Made by a program: the position numbers and the translations under genes
Shown here: positions 17,428 through 28,147 of the stretch, one piece after another
Position numbering within the stretch: position 1 is the stretch's first letter
How the letters are laid out: each line of letters begins with the position of its first letter
The notes under the pieces: generated by a model
The model's input: the letters and a program-made list of their open reading frames with translations, nothing else
Database searches by the model: none
What the model was told of the DNA's origin: nothing
Source: an uncultured Mycoplasmatota bacterium
GTDB lineage: Bacteria > Bacillota_I > Bacilli_A > RF39 > UBA660
Assembly: GCA_946486465.1 (NCBI GenBank)
Contig: CAMLTY010000004.1
Span: 1-46,205 of the forward strand
Direction: 5' to 3'
DNA: 46,205 bases

Positions 17428-19374
17428 ATGGGTGAATATTTTTTTGAAAGATTAGATGAATGTGTTGAAAAATATGATTTAGATTTCTTTTATCAAAAGA
17501 AAACAGAAGGTAATTTAGAAGATTTTTTAAACTCTTATAGTGATGAACAATTAAAAGCTTTTATGTATCTTTATTTTTCAAAGAGCAGTAAAGGTTCAGA
17601 TGAGATAAGCCATAAAGAAAAGGTGAGGATGTTAAGCTTAAAAATAAAAGATTCTTTTGAAAAGCTCCTTAAAGACCTTAGTTTTCATAATACTATCTCA
17701 TTTGATAAAATAATATCTACAGGAGTTAAAGATGGATATTCATCAGTATTGATTAATATTGGTTGGGCTTTTATAAATGAAGAAAGTGATGAATATAGTG
17801 TTCCAGATGATTTAAAGAAAATATATTTAAAAATTGCTACTAAAAAATATAAAAAAGAAAAGTTATTTGATAGTATACACGAGTTAGTAAGTAATATGTT
17901 CTTTAATATGGGGATTATTCCTAAAGATTTCTTATCAAAATATTTTGATAAGAATTTATATGGCTTGATGACTTGGAAACAATTGGATAATATGCTAGAA
18001 AATTACTTTATTAAAATCTATAATGGTAAAGAATATTATGTAGATAATCATATTAATTTTATGGATGATGATTTTGATGATATAAAAGATGTAATTTATT
18101 TTAAAAGAACTATTGATGATTATAAGATGTATTCTGATAAGATATATGATGTGTTAGCAGAAATCTATAAAATAATAACAGGTGAATATTCTGCAACTTA
18201 TAAAATGACATATCTTGTTTTAGGAAATGCAAGAAGTGCCGAAGATATTATAGATAGTATTAAATCTAATTATAGAGTTACCGAAAAGAAATTAGAAAAG
18301 ATAAGTGAAATTATTTATAATAACTTCAATGAATTAAGATTTTGGGATTATGGTGCTAAAACTATAGATGAAGCGACTGTAGATTTATTTATATTAGATA
18401 AAAAACCTAAAAGTAGTAAATATTCTATACTTTTAAATTCTTTATCTGATGATGCTATTGATTATTTAAGTGATAATTACTCTTTTGATAGTAAAGATGA
18501 ACTTAAAGAGATGCTTTTAAATTATTTTAATGATTTCTATTTAAAGGAATTAATGGAAAATGATTTAGTTGATAATATATTAGAATGTGATTTAGAAGAG
18601 TATAATGCTAATTCTTATATAACTAAAGCTGTCCTTAATGGTGTTATATTTTTATATAAAGATATGGATAAAATAAAAGTATTTATTCCAGAAGAAATTG
18701 AGAAGTTGTTAATAAATTGTGATGGAAATAGCACAAGGGAAATTAATTATAGTATTTCTAATATAATACAAAGTTATATAGCTATTAATGGGGCAATAAA
18801 AAAGGATAAACTTCACGAAATATTAAAAGAAGATTATCATATTGATTTACCTATAAAAGAGATGGATGAGTTTGTAAAAGATGAAAAAGTTTTTGACGTT
18901 TTAGATGATTATTATTGTGTTTATGGTCAATTAAATGAATTCTTTGAAGCTAAAGTTTTGCCTTTGAAAGAAAAGTTTGGAAAGTACAGAATAATAAACC
19001 TTGAAACAGATAATATTGTTACATGTGCCACTTCTTTTATTAGTGAAGTAGATGAATATTTAAATACTTTAAAAATTGACTATTCTAAAATAGGTGAATT
19101 TATTTCTCTTTTACATATAATATCATTTACAGATTATTATACTAAAGAAAATCTTGAAAAAATGAATAGTGACATTGGTTTAGATTTGTCAAAAGTACAG
19201 ATAAATAAAGTGCATAGTATAATAGATAAATATAAAAATGATATTCCAATATGGACTTATAACGGTTATACTAAAAAAGAAGTTAATTCTATGCCTAAAG
19301 AGAAAAAAGTAGGAAGAAATGAACCTTGCCCATGTGGCTCTGGTAAGAAATATAAAAAATGTTGTGGGAAGTAA
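17428..19374 (+). CDS. SEC-C motif protein, array member 1
   Basis: This 648-residue protein of unknown function is mostly helical and acidic, and ends in a SEC-C zinc motif ([13 protein letters not shown]). Shared landmarks with the next three genes are [11 protein letters not shown] near residue 120, [12 protein letters not shown] near 230, [12 protein letters not shown] near 310, and [15 protein letters not shown] before the tail. SEC-C motifs, known from SecA, bind zinc and mediate protein contacts; SecA itself is not present. A strong AAAGGAG lies 7 bases before the ATG. It is the first of four tandem paralogs, which together cover about 8 kb. Confidence 0.75.
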   Translation: MGEYFFERLDECVEKYDLDFFYQKKTEGNLEDFLNSYSDEQLKAFMYLYFSKSSKGSDEISHKEKVRMLSLKIKDSFEKLLKDLSFHNTISFDKIISTGVKDGYSSVLINIGWAFINEESDEYSVPDDLKKIYLKIATKKYKKEKLFDSIHELVSNMFFNMGIIPKDFLSKYFDKNLYGLMTWKQLDNMLENYFIKIYNGKEYYVDNHINFMDDDFDDIKDVIYFKRTIDDYKMYSDKIYDVLAEIYKIITGEYSATYKMTYLVLGNARSAEDIIDSIKSNYRVTEKKLEKISEIIYNNFNELRFWDYGAKTIDEATVDLFILDKKPKSSKYSILLNSLSDDAIDYLSDNYSFDSKDELKEMLLNYFNDFYLKELMENDLVDNILECDLEEYNANSYITKAVLNGVIFLYKDMDKIKVFIPEEIEKLLINCDGNSTREINYSISNIIQSYIAINGAIKKDKLHEILKEDYHIDLPIKEMDEFVKDEKVFDVLDDYYCVYGQLNEFFEAKVLPLKEKFGKYRIINLETDNIVTCATSFISEVDEYLNTLKIDYSKIGEFISLLHIISFTDYYTKENLEKMNSDIGLDLSKVQINKVHSIIDKYKNDIPIWTYNGYTKKEVNSMPKEKKVGRNEPCPCGSGKKYKKCCGK

Positions 19375-19389
19375 GGAGCTGTTAGATTA

Positions 19390-21387
19390 ATGAAAAAAGA
19401 AAAGACTTTTGCTGAAAGTGTTCTTAACAATATTATGGAAATTAGGGATACTTATGATGTTAAAGATTTATTAATAAAAAAGAATGTAAAAGGTAATTTA
19501 AGTGATTATTTAAAAGAACTTGATGAAGAACAATTAAATATTTTACTTAGATGTTATTTTAGAGATGAAAAGATATTTGATAAAGATATAAAAGACAGAT
19601 TGAGAAGTCTAGAGAAAAAGATTAAAGAAAATTTTGTAACTGTTATTGCCTCTATGCCTTATAGTCAAATTGTAATGATGGAAGACTTTATTAAAGGAAA
19701 AGAAGATGGCAAGATATCTGATTTATTTATTTACTGTGCTTATGTTTTCTTATGTGTTGATGAAAATCAAGTTAAATATAGGGTTCCTGATGATTTAAAA
19801 GACTTATTTTTAAAAAATATTACTACTGAAGATAAACAAATAGCTATTCAAGCAGAACTTCTTACTAGATTATTCTCAATGTCTTTTAGTTTAGGTTTAA
19901 TAAGAGAGGATTTAGTATTTAGTGGATTTGATATAGATATTGATAATATAATTGATAAGAGGAAATTTTTAAAAGATATAGAAGATGCTGTTGATACTAA
20001 GATAATAAATAATGAAAAATATCTATGGTCTAAAGATTTTATTTATAATGATGAGTTTGCAACTAATATAGAAAATAGAATTTATATTAAAAGAGGAACA
20101 AAAGCTTATGCAGAATATATGTTAAAGATGACTTTATTTACTGATAGGATTAATAGTATTTTAAAACTTAATCCAACCGAAGCACTTAAAGTTGTTATGG
20201 AAAAGGTATTATTAAAACAAAGAAAACCTTCTTTAATTGTTGATGATTTTGTCAATAATTATGATTTAACAGTAGAAGAAAGTGAAGAAATAGTAGATAT
20301 AATAAATGATAATTATTATGAGATAAGATTTTGGGACAATGGTGGAAGAACAGAAGAAGAAGTTAGAGCATTAGATTTAGTCTTAAAAGGAAAGCCAAAG
20401 AAAAATACTTTAGAAGAATGTTTAAAACAATTAACTAATAAGGGATTAGACCAATTAAATGCATGCTATGAGTGTACTGATAAAGAAAAACTTAAAAAGA
20501 TAATAATAGATGATGTATTTATGAGTATAGAAGATTATTTTAGTAATGAAGAAGATGTAGCAGAAGTATTAGAATGTAATAATAAAATTTATAATGGTAA
20601 TTTAGATATAACTAGTTTTATTTTAGATGGCTATGCTTACTTATATAAAGATAATGAAGATTTTAAAGTAATAATTCCTAAAGAATTAGAAGAAATTTTA
20701 GAAGAAACAGAGTTTGAAGATTATAGTTATTATGATGATGACGAAGAAGAGGAAATAGAAAAATTAGATAAAGAAGATATCATATTTCTTTATATGATAT
20801 ATAATGGTGTATTAGAAAAGAAGACATTACAAAAGTTATTAAAAAATAATCATAATATAGATTGTTCTATAAAAGAATTAGACAAAATGATTGATTATTT
20901 AGAATTTTTTACTAATGAAAACTACTATTATTTATATGATGGTATGGAAGATATTATAGAAGAAATATTATTACCTGTTAAACATGGATTTAAAAAATAT
21001 AAGATAATTAATAATAGTTGTGATGATGTACTTGATGTTATAGATGATTTTAAATCTGATATTTATAGTTATTTAAATAAATACTCTTATGATGAAGAGA
21101 ATTTAGAAACAGCGGCTATTAGTTTGTTATACCTTATTAATATTAATTTAGTTAATGAAGAATTAGTAAGAGATTCTCTTAAAGTTAGTAATTTTAATAT
21201 TAAAAATGCCGATTGCAAAAATATAATCAAAATAATTAATAAGTATAAAAATGATATACCTATTTGGGTATTTAATGGTTATACTAAAAAAGAGTTAGTT
21301 AATGTTACTAAATCTAATAAAGTTGGTAGAAATGATCCCTGTCCATGTGGTAGTGGAAAAAAGTATAAAAACTGTTGTGGAAAGTAA
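19390..21387 (+). CDS. SEC-C motif protein, array member 2
   Basis: This 665-residue paralog of member 1 starts 15 bases after its stop. Landmarks are [44 protein letters not shown] and [15 protein letters not shown], then the SEC-C tail [13 protein letters not shown]. An insertion of about 15 residues rich in D and E ([19 protein letters not shown]) is not seen in members 1, 3 or 4. It ends in a strong terminator, so members 1 and 2 may form one transcript and 3 and 4 another. Members 2 and 4 look closest to each other: [17 protein letters not shown] versus [17 protein letters not shown]. Confidence 0.75.
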   Translation: MKKEKTFAESVLNNIMEIRDTYDVKDLLIKKNVKGNLSDYLKELDEEQLNILLRCYFRDEKIFDKDIKDRLRSLEKKIKENFVTVIASMPYSQIVMMEDFIKGKEDGKISDLFIYCAYVFLCVDENQVKYRVPDDLKDLFLKNITTEDKQIAIQAELLTRLFSMSFSLGLIREDLVFSGFDIDIDNIIDKRKFLKDIEDAVDTKIINNEKYLWSKDFIYNDEFATNIENRIYIKRGTKAYAEYMLKMTLFTDRINSILKLNPTEALKVVMEKVLLKQRKPSLIVDDFVNNYDLTVEESEEIVDIINDNYYEIRFWDNGGRTEEEVRALDLVLKGKPKKNTLEECLKQLTNKGLDQLNACYECTDKEKLKKIIIDDVFMSIEDYFSNEEDVAEVLECNNKIYNGNLDITSFILDGYAYLYKDNEDFKVIIPKELEEILEETEFEDYSYYDDDEEEEIEKLDKEDIIFLYMIYNGVLEKKTLQKLLKNNHNIDCSIKELDKMIDYLEFFTNENYYYLYDGMEDIIEEILLPVKHGFKKYKIINNSCDDVLDVIDDFKSDIYSYLNKYSYDEENLETAAISLLYLININLVNEELVRDSLKVSNFNIKNADCKNIIKIINKYKNDIPIWVFNGYTKKELVNVTKSNKVGRNDPCPCGSGKKYKNCCGK

Positions 21388-21413
21388 AGTTAACATTAAT
21401 TTGTTAACTTTTT
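21386..21413 (+). terminator. Terminator after SEC-C member 2
   Basis: A perfect 10-bp stem AAAGTTAACA / TGTTAACTTT with a 6-base loop, then TT. It overlaps the stop codon. A near copy follows member 4. Confidence 0.7.
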
Positions 21414-21434
21414 CTAATTTATTAAAAATAATTC

Positions 21435-21463
21435 TATACATTAACTAGAACATATGATAGAAT
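21435..21463 (+). promoter_or_regulatory. Promoter in the gap before SEC-C member 3
   Basis: TATACA (21435-21440), a 17-base spacer and TAGAAT (21458-21463) with an upstream TG at 21455-21456. It would drive the decayed small ORF and then members 3 and 4. Confidence 0.55.
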
Positions 21464-21482
21464 AATAGCCATAAAGAAGTAT

Positions 21483-21728
21483 ATGGATAATTTCGAAGTA
21501 ATACAGAAAGCTATTACGGAATTTAAATATTTACCTTTGCAATTATTTCTTTATGATGGAACAAGTTATTTTAATACTGAACTTAATATTGTTTTAAATA
21601 ATAATGGACTAAATAAATTAGAACTCATAAAGTCAAAGTAGTTAGAGAAAGTTAAGAAGTTATTATGAGAAAATAATTTGTCATATATTGAAGAATTTAT
21701 TAAAATAAAATTAAAGGAGAAGTTATGA
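21483..21728 (+). pseudogene. Decayed small ORF between SEC-C members 2 and 3
   Basis: The 337-base gap after member 2 holds a terminator, a promoter and this remnant. An ATG at 21483 opens a 52-codon ORF that ends at TAG 21639-21641. The same frame continues to a TGA that overlaps the member 3 start (ATGA), broken only by that TAG and one TGA at 21666-21668. The pattern suggests a gene of about 80 codons that was once coupled to member 3. There is no clear ribosome site before the ATG. I do not recognise the product. Confidence 0.4.
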
Positions 21729-23548
21729 GCAATAATGAATTTAAAAAGTTTCAACAAAAAATATTAAAAATAATAAATGATAAAACAATAGAAAAGCTAA
21801 TATTAAATAAGAAAGTAGATGGTAGTTTAAAAGATATTTTAAAGGCTTTGAATAAAGAACAGTTTAATATTTTAAAAAGTATTTATTTAAATGATGATTT
21901 AGAGAATGATTTAAATAAGCAAATAGATATGTTGGGAAAAAAGATACAAACTACATTTTCAAAAATATTGGAGTTTAATGATGTAAATATCAATGAATCT
22001 TTAGATAATATTATCTTAGAAAAAAATAATATAATTATCGAGCCAATTCTTCTTTTAGGAGGATTTATCTATGCTTATAAAGCGTCTAATAAGATAAAAT
22101 ATATTTTTCCAAACGATTTAATTGATATTTATATTAACAATGTTAAAATAAATGAAGATGATTTAGAAGATAATACAATGAAGTTAATGCTTCTTTCCTT
22201 TAATTATGGTTTAATACCTAGAGATTTATTTAAAGATTTAAAAGTTATTCAGGGCTATTCTGTTAAGAAAATAAAAGGTAAAGAATATTTTTGGAATGAT
22301 GAAATTCCTTATGATTCTACGTTTGAGGAGTTTTTAGATAATATTAATTATGTTAAAAGAACTTTTGATGACTATAACAATTATATGTTTATAGTAACAA
22401 GATTATTTAAAGAAATTTTAGAATTATTAAATGATGTAGATTTAGATTCTTATTATGCTTTTGTAATACCTTTATTATTAGCAAAATATCAAGAAAGTAT
22501 AGTTCAAGCTAAAATAATTAGTTATAAATATAAAGTATCTTCAGATATAGAAACTGCTATATTAACAATAATAGATGACTATCAACCTTATATAAGATAT
22601 TGGGAAAATGGTGGTAAAACCATTAAAGAAGTAGATGCTTTAAAACTTGTATTAACTAAGATCCCTAAAGATAAGACATTACTTTCTTGCTTTAGAAGTT
22701 TAAATGAAGATACTATTAATTATTTATTAAAAAAATATGACTTTAAAAATATCGAAACAATTAATGACCTTGTTTTAGATAAATTAAAATATTATCTAAA
22801 TAATAATATTTATGATACAAAGTTTTTAAAAAATATATTAGATCATAAAGATAAGAAATATGACTATGATAATGATGTTACAGAATTTCTTTATCAAAAC
22901 TTTTGCTTTCTTTATAAAAATAAATTAATAATACCAAACGATGTTAAAGAAATGATTATGGATTATGTGTATAAATATCCTAAAGATGAAACACTAACTG
23001 ATGATGATTATGTTAATTTATATGTTTTATATAATGGCGTTATAGAAAGACAAAAACTAAAAGAGATGCTTAAAGATAATCATAATCTAGACTATACTCT
23101 AAAAGAGATGGATGATACAATAGAACAGATAGGTTTAAAAATTGTAGGAGATTCTTATTATATACCTTTCTTACAAGAAGATTTAGCAGAAGCTAAAGTA
23201 ATACCTTATAAGAAACTTTTAAATAAATATAAAGTATTAAGTAATGATGATTTGAAATACTTTACTATAATAGATACTTTATCTTTAAAGATAGATACTC
23301 TTTTAGATAAGTTGAAAATTAAAGATTATCTTTTAAGAGAGTTAGAAGCCTCAATAATAATATTAATTAGTATAAATGAGCCATATATACCTTTTTTAAG
23401 ATATTTCTTTAAAAGTAATAAAATAAAGATTAAAGAATCTTTGTTTAAAGAATTATTAAGTATTATAGATGTTTATAAAGATGATATACCTGTATGGATA
23501 TATAATGGTTACTCAATGAGAGAATTTAGTAAATTGAAACAGTTGTAA
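21725..23548 (+). CDS. Array member 3, paralog lacking the SEC-C tail
   Basis: This 607-residue protein aligns with its neighbours over the body: [44 protein letters not shown] and [15 protein letters not shown]. It stops 10 residues after that last motif with no cysteines and no SEC-C zinc motif. The DNA after the stop goes straight into the ribosome site of member 4 with no leftover of the tail, so the loss looks clean and old. AAAGGAG lies 5 bases before the ATG. If SEC-C is a docking module, this member would act without it, perhaps as a subunit partner. Confidence 0.75.
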   Translation: MSNNEFKKFQQKILKIINDKTIEKLILNKKVDGSLKDILKALNKEQFNILKSIYLNDDLENDLNKQIDMLGKKIQTTFSKILEFNDVNINESLDNIILEKNNIIIEPILLLGGFIYAYKASNKIKYIFPNDLIDIYINNVKINEDDLEDNTMKLMLLSFNYGLIPRDLFKDLKVIQGYSVKKIKGKEYFWNDEIPYDSTFEEFLDNINYVKRTFDDYNNYMFIVTRLFKEILELLNDVDLDSYYAFVIPLLLAKYQESIVQAKIISYKYKVSSDIETAILTIIDDYQPYIRYWENGGKTIKEVDALKLVLTKIPKDKTLLSCFRSLNEDTINYLLKKYDFKNIETINDLVLDKLKYYLNNNIYDTKFLKNILDHKDKKYDYDNDVTEFLYQNFCFLYKNKLIIPNDVKEMIMDYVYKYPKDETLTDDDYVNLYVLYNGVIERQKLKEMLKDNHNLDYTLKEMDDTIEQIGLKIVGDSYYIPFLQEDLAEAKVIPYKKLLNKYKVLSNDDLKYFTIIDTLSLKIDTLLDKLKIKDYLLRELEASIIILISINEPYIPFLRYFFKSNKIKIKESLFKELLSIIDVYKDDIPVWIYNGYSMREFSKLKQL

Positions 23549-23559
23549 AGGAGAAGTTT

Positions 23560-25533
23560 ATGAAAAAAGAATTTGATATTAGTGAAATATTACCAAATAT
23601 TGAAAGCGTTGGAGAAGAATATAGCTCTAGTGATTTGATATTAGAAAATAAAGTAGAAGGTAATTTAAAAGATGTTTTAAAAGGTTTAGATGAAGACCAA
23701 ATTAATATAATTGGCTCTGTTTATTATGATGAGAAAAATGCTTTTTTTAGAAAAAGTATTGATAATAAAATAGAATTATTAGAAGAAAAAATTAAAGGAA
23801 GCTTTAAAAAACTTATTAATAATGCTTCTTATAGCCAATATGTTATATTAGATAAATTATCTAATAAAGAAGATGTTACTAATATGTCAGCACTTTTCTT
23901 ATATAGTGGTTTTTGTTATTCATATTATGATAAAACTGAAGTTAAATATTTATTGCCTTCAGATTTAAAAAAGATATATTTAAAAGAAGTAGATCCTACT
24001 ATAAAGGGAGATTCCTTAAAAGGAGAAATATTAACAAGAATAATGGCTTTGTTCTTTAGTAATGGATTAGTACCAACTGATTTAGTATATAGTTGTTATC
24101 CAGATGATTTTTATGGATTCTTTACTAAAGATGAGTTATTAGAAGAAATAGATACTGCTGTAAGTATTAAAAAAATTAATAATAAAGAATATTTTTGGCT
24201 TATTGATACTCCTTATGAAAATTTGTATGAAGAATCTATTGATGATAGAATTTATATTAAAAGAGATTTAAATGATATAATACTATATATGATGAGTATC
24301 CTTATGTTAATAGAAGAAGTTGGTAAAATTATAAAAAAGCCTTATAAAGAAACAATATCTATAATAATATCAAAAGTACTTTTAAAAGAAAGAAGTCTTG
24401 ATGATATTTTAGATGATTTTGTAAGTGAATTAGGTTTAAGTAAGAAAGATAGTAGTAGATTAGATGATATACTAATTGATTACTATGATAATTTAAGATA
24501 TTGGGAAAATGGTGGGAATACACAAGATGAGATTTTAGCCCTTAATTTAGTCTTAAAAGAAAAACCTAAAAATAGTAGTATAGAGGAATGCTTAAAACAA
24601 TTAACAGATAATGCTAAAGAAGAATTTAAAGATACATATAATATTGATGATGTTTCTTCCTTAGATGAGATAATAGTAGATGATTTTTGTAATGAAGGAT
24701 ATTTAACTATAGATAATGATGATGACATTAGTGAATTATTAGAATTAGATGGTAAAGAATATAATGGAAATGAGATAGTTACTAGTTTTATTATAAATGG
24801 TTATGCATATTTATATAAAGATAAAGATAATTTTAAAGTAATTTTACCTGATGAGATAAAAGATGTAATTAATAATTTTGATTTAAGTGATGATTATGGA
24901 TTTAATGGTTTGAATGATAGAGAAATAATAAATTTATATATGCTTTATAATGGTATTATTGAAAAAAAGATATTACAAAGATTACTTCAAGAAAATCATG
25001 ATTTAGAATATACAATTGATGAATTAGATACAGTTATTAAAACTTTAGATATGTACTGTATAGACAATTATTATTGTGTTCTAGATGAAACTGATGAAGT
25101 AATAGATAAATTTTTATTACCTAGTAAGAAGAACTTTAAAAAGTATAAAAAGGTTGATTTTGATAGTTATTATGAACTTGATTCTTTGAATACTTTAGAG
25201 AGTGAACTACGTAGTTATATAAATAAACTATGTAAAAATGAAGATACTGCGAGAGAAATTGGTATGTATCTTATAACGCTAATAAATATGAATTGTTATG
25301 TACCTGATATTTTAATTCCTATTTTTGAAGATCATAAGATTAAAGCTAGTAATACAGACTATAAGAATATAAATAATATAATAAATAAATCTAAGAATGA
25401 TATACCTATATGGGCTTTTAACGGTTATACTAAAAAAGAAGTTAATTCTATGCCTAAAGAGAAAAAAGTAGGTAGAAATGATCCTTGTCCTTGTGGGAGT
25501 GGAAAGAAGTATAAAAAATGTTGTGGTAAGTAA
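23560..25533 (+). CDS. SEC-C motif protein, array member 4
   Basis: A 657-residue paralog starting 11 bases after member 3, with AAAGGAG upstream. Landmarks are [46 protein letters not shown] and [15 protein letters not shown], then [13 protein letters not shown]. The body is closest to member 2. The linker before the tail is identical in DNA to member 1 over 53 bases (25420-25472 with 19261-19313), which points to gene conversion. The terminator after it is a near copy of the one after member 2. Confidence 0.75.
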   Translation: MKKEFDISEILPNIESVGEEYSSSDLILENKVEGNLKDVLKGLDEDQINIIGSVYYDEKNAFFRKSIDNKIELLEEKIKGSFKKLINNASYSQYVILDKLSNKEDVTNMSALFLYSGFCYSYYDKTEVKYLLPSDLKKIYLKEVDPTIKGDSLKGEILTRIMALFFSNGLVPTDLVYSCYPDDFYGFFTKDELLEEIDTAVSIKKINNKEYFWLIDTPYENLYEESIDDRIYIKRDLNDIILYMMSILMLIEEVGKIIKKPYKETISIIISKVLLKERSLDDILDDFVSELGLSKKDSSRLDDILIDYYDNLRYWENGGNTQDEILALNLVLKEKPKNSSIEECLKQLTDNAKEEFKDTYNIDDVSSLDEIIVDDFCNEGYLTIDNDDDISELLELDGKEYNGNEIVTSFIINGYAYLYKDKDNFKVILPDEIKDVINNFDLSDDYGFNGLNDREIINLYMLYNGIIEKKILQRLLQENHDLEYTIDELDTVIKTLDMYCIDNYYCVLDETDEVIDKFLLPSKKNFKKYKKVDFDSYYELDSLNTLESELRSYINKLCKNEDTAREIGMYLITLINMNCYVPDILIPIFEDHKIKASNTDYKNINNIINKSKNDIPIWAFNGYTKKEVNSMPKEKKVGRNDPCPCGSGKKYKKCCGK

Positions 25534-25561
25534 AGTTAGCATTAATTTGTTAACTTTATTT
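25532..25561 (+). terminator. Terminator after SEC-C member 4
   Basis: A 10-bp stem AAAGTTAGCA / TGTTAACTTT with one G-T pair, then ATTTA. It differs from the terminator after member 2 by one stem base. Confidence 0.6.
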
Positions 25562-25587
25562 AATCAAAGAAGAAAGAGGATGTTGTT

Positions 25588-26610
25588 ATGAGATTATATA
25601 CAAATGAAATAGTATTTCGTGGTCATCCTGATAAAGTGTGTGATCAAATTAGTGATGCCTTACTTGATGCTTATTTAAAAGAAGATAAACACTCTAGGTG
25701 TGGGATAGAAGTAATGGGTGGTAAAGGTAAAATATTTATTACAGGAGAAGTTACTAGTAAAGTAGATGTTGATGTAGAGAGTATTGTTAAAAGAGTTTTA
25801 GATAGTGTTGGTTATGATACTAATTATGAAATAATTAATAATTTAGGTAAGCAAAGTCCTGATATTGACATGGGTACTAATGATGAAGTAGGTGGAGCAG
25901 GGGATCAAGGTATGATGTTTGGATATGCAGTTAATGATACTAAAGAATTACTTCCTACTGCAATGGTAATACTTCAAAGATTTAGTAAATGGTATGATAA
26001 AGAAAGACTAAATTGTTCTTATCTAAGAAGTGATGGTAAAGCAGAGATAACAGGTTATTATGATGATAATATGAAATTAAAGAGAATAAAATACTTTACT
26101 ATCTCTTATCAAAATGATGAAGAGCATAGAGATTATACAGATAACTTAATAAAAGAAGCATGTATTAATATATGTAAAGATTATGATATTGAAATAGAAG
26201 AGTTTTTAATTAATCCTACTGGTAGATTTGAAATAGGTGGCTTTGAAGGAGACTCTGGTCTTACAGGAAGAAAGATAGTAGTTGATTCATATCAATCATT
26301 TTGTAAAGTAGGTGGAGGTGCTTTTTCTGGGAAAGACCCTACTAAAGTAGATAGAAGTGCTACTTATAAAGCAAGATTAATCGCTAAAGATTATCTGAAA
26401 AAATATAACTTATCTTGGTGTGAAGTTGTTATTAGTTATGCTATTGGTATAGATAAACCTTTATCAATATATATAGATAGTGATAAAGGTTATATTGAAC
26501 CAGATGAATCTTTATATATTGAGTGTACTCCTAAAAATATTATAAAAGACTTAGATTTATTAAATATATGTTATGAAGAAAAGGCTAGATTTGGGCATTT
26601 CCAAGACTAG
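25588..26610 (+). CDS. metK: Divergent, short S-adenosylmethionine synthetase
   Basis: MetK makes SAM from methionine and ATP. Family motifs present are GHPDKVCDQISDA near residue 12, GAGDQGMMFGYA near 103, LRSDGKAEITG near 145, GDSGLTGRKIVVDSY near 220 and GGGAFSGKDPTKVDRSA near 242; the substrate-contact residues I can place (H, D, K, R, K) are intact. It is 340 residues against about 385-400 for the usual enzyme, with the C-terminus ending soon after RFGHF. The stretch before GGGAFSG, usually YGGxARH, is YQSFCKV. So it may be a second, specialised copy. The SAM-dependent protein that follows would be a fitting user. AGAAAGAGG precedes the ATG. Confidence 0.85.
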   Translation: MRLYTNEIVFRGHPDKVCDQISDALLDAYLKEDKHSRCGIEVMGGKGKIFITGEVTSKVDVDVESIVKRVLDSVGYDTNYEIINNLGKQSPDIDMGTNDEVGGAGDQGMMFGYAVNDTKELLPTAMVILQRFSKWYDKERLNCSYLRSDGKAEITGYYDDNMKLKRIKYFTISYQNDEEHRDYTDNLIKEACINICKDYDIEIEEFLINPTGRFEIGGFEGDSGLTGRKIVVDSYQSFCKVGGGAFSGKDPTKVDRSATYKARLIAKDYLKKYNLSWCEVVISYAIGIDKPLSIYIDSDKGYIEPDESLYIECTPKNIIKDLDLLNICYEEKARFGHFQD

Positions 26611-26665
26611 TTTTTCTTTTGGTATTAATTGGTAAAAACTGGAAAAATATAATTATTTATGACAC

Positions 26666-26694
26666 TTTACTTTTAGATACATTAGTGATATTAT
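26666..26694 (+). promoter_or_regulatory. Promoter of the DUF3419-like gene
   Basis: TTTACT (26666-26671), a 17-base spacer and TATTAT (26689-26694), with TG one base before the -10 box. It is 21 bases upstream of the start codon. Confidence 0.6.
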
Positions 26695-26715
26695 AACTAG
26701 CACGGAGTTGATTAT

Positions 26716-27720
26716 ATGTCTAAAATAAAAGATGATATAAAAAAAGCTAATTATTTGATAAAAATACCATCATTTTTTAGAGAAAATGATGATATCTTTG
26801 ATATGATATATCCATTTACTACAGAAAATATTAATGGAATGTTTAGTCATTTTAATTTTAAAGATAAAGATTGTCTTAGTGTTTTAGGTTCATCTGATCA
26901 AGTTTTTGATATGTATTTAAGAGGAGCGAGTAGTGTTACTGCTTTTGATATTAATCCTTTAACAGAATATTTTTTTTATCTTAAAAAAGCAGCACTTGAT
27001 GCTAATCTGACTAAAGAAGAATATTTAGATTATTTTTGTTATCGTGGCACTGATAATTATGCTATATTTGGGAATCGTTTAATAAAGCCTTTTGATATAA
27101 GAATATTTGATAAAATTGCACCTAATTTAAAAGGAAATAGTTATAAGTTTTGGGCTAATCTATATAGTAAGCATAAATTTTTATCTATTAGAGAAGGTGC
27201 TAAATTATTTACTAGTGATGAATATTTTAGAGATACTTTAGAACATACAGTAGCATATTTAGATGATGATAACTTTGAAAAACTTAAAGAAATGTCTAAA
27301 AATATTAAAATAACTTTTATAAATAAGGATATTAAAGAACTAGTATTGGGCAAAAAATATGATTTAATGTATTTTTCTAATATAATTCAGTATGCTTCTT
27401 CTATGTTTTTTAAAAATACAATTTGTGAGACTGCCTATTTACAAAGAAAATTACCACTAGAAGCTTTTAGAAATTATATAATGTCATTTGAAGATAATCT
27501 TAATGCTAATGGAATAATTATTATGGGTTATATTTATACAATACTTGATGAGTGCTATTCCAATGGTATATTTAATAAAGAGATAAGAGATGAAGTATTT
27601 CCTTTGGATGAATTTAACTATTATTATTTTAAATCTATTAATTATTATGAAGATCCATATACTAGAATAGATCCAAAGAGAGAAAAAGATGCTTGTTTAG
27701 TTTATAAGAAAACTGTTTAG
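26716..27720 (+). CDS. DUF3419-like SAM-dependent transferase
   Basis: This 334-residue soluble protein has a Rossmann methyltransferase-like core: VLGSSDQVFDMYLRGASS then AFDINP near residues 60-85, and DLMYFSNIIQY near 215. The SSDQ/GA/DINP pattern resembles DUF3419 proteins, which use SAM as an aminocarboxypropyl or methyl donor; I cannot tell which from sequence. It follows the metK-like gene but has its own promoter. No Fe-S or zinc cysteines are visible. It may instead belong to a separate methyltransferase family. Confidence 0.55.
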   Translation: MSKIKDDIKKANYLIKIPSFFRENDDIFDMIYPFTTENINGMFSHFNFKDKDCLSVLGSSDQVFDMYLRGASSVTAFDINPLTEYFFYLKKAALDANLTKEEYLDYFCYRGTDNYAIFGNRLIKPFDIRIFDKIAPNLKGNSYKFWANLYSKHKFLSIREGAKLFTSDEYFRDTLEHTVAYLDDDNFEKLKEMSKNIKITFINKDIKELVLGKKYDLMYFSNIIQYASSMFFKNTICETAYLQRKLPLEAFRNYIMSFEDNLNANGIIIMGYIYTILDECYSNGIFNKEIRDEVFPLDEFNYYYFKSINYYEDPYTRIDPKREKDACLVYKKTV

Positions 27721-27771
27721 CATTTTTTTAAATTTCATAAAATTTTATATAATATATTTGAAGGTGATAAG

Positions 27772-28083
27772 ATGAGATATGTAATGATAGAAGTGGCATT
27801 TAATAATGAAGAAGAAGTAAAATTAACAAAGATAAGACTTTTAAAGGAAAAGTTAGTTGCAAGTTTACAAGTAATAATTAGTGATAGTAGTTGGAATTAT
27901 AATGGAGAACTTGAAAGTGATAAAGAGTACTTAGTCTTTATGAAGACTAAAGAGTCTTTAGTTAATGAAGTCTATGAAGTAATTAAAGAAATTCATAGTT
28001 ATGAAGTGTTTGAATATGTTGTATTTCCTTTAACTAGTCCAAGTAAAGATTATTTAGATTGGATAGATAAAGAAACTAAGTAA
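27772..28083 (+). CDS. cutA: CutA-like divalent cation tolerance protein
   Basis: This 103-residue protein matches CutA1 by length and pattern: LLKEKLVASLQVI, SSWNYNGELESDKEYLVFMKT, EIHSYEVFEYVVFPL and a final DYLDWI. CutA forms a very stable cytoplasmic trimer; its true role is debated. The usual Cys in the ASxN segment is absent (VASLQVI). GAAGGTG lies just before the ATG. It stands alone, upstream of a MerR-type promoter. Confidence 0.85.
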   Translation: MRYVMIEVAFNNEEEVKLTKIRLLKEKLVASLQVIISDSSWNYNGELESDKEYLVFMKTKESLVNEVYEVIKEIHSYEVFEYVVFPLTSPSKDYLDWIDKETK

Positions 28084-28089
28084 TTTACT

Positions 28090-28121
28090 CTTGACTTGGA
28101 GTTAAGTCTAAGTAGTAAAAT
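28090..28121 (+). promoter_or_regulatory. MerR-family regulated promoter
   Basis: TTGACT (28091-28096) and TAAAAT (28116-28121) are 19 bases apart, the long spacer typical of MerR-activated promoters. The spacer holds an imperfect dyad, CTTGACTT then AAGTCTAAG (28090-28112). It stands before the flavodoxin-to-DUF362 operon. The regulator gene is not in the window. Confidence 0.75.
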
Positions 28122-28147
28122 TATCTTGTAAGAAAGAAGGTATATTT

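Noticed and set aside
26609..26640. Hairpin AGTTTTT/AAAAACT after metK as a terminator
   Set aside because: The stem is only 7 bp with an 18-base loop and no T-run follows on the plus strand, so I did not list it as a terminator.
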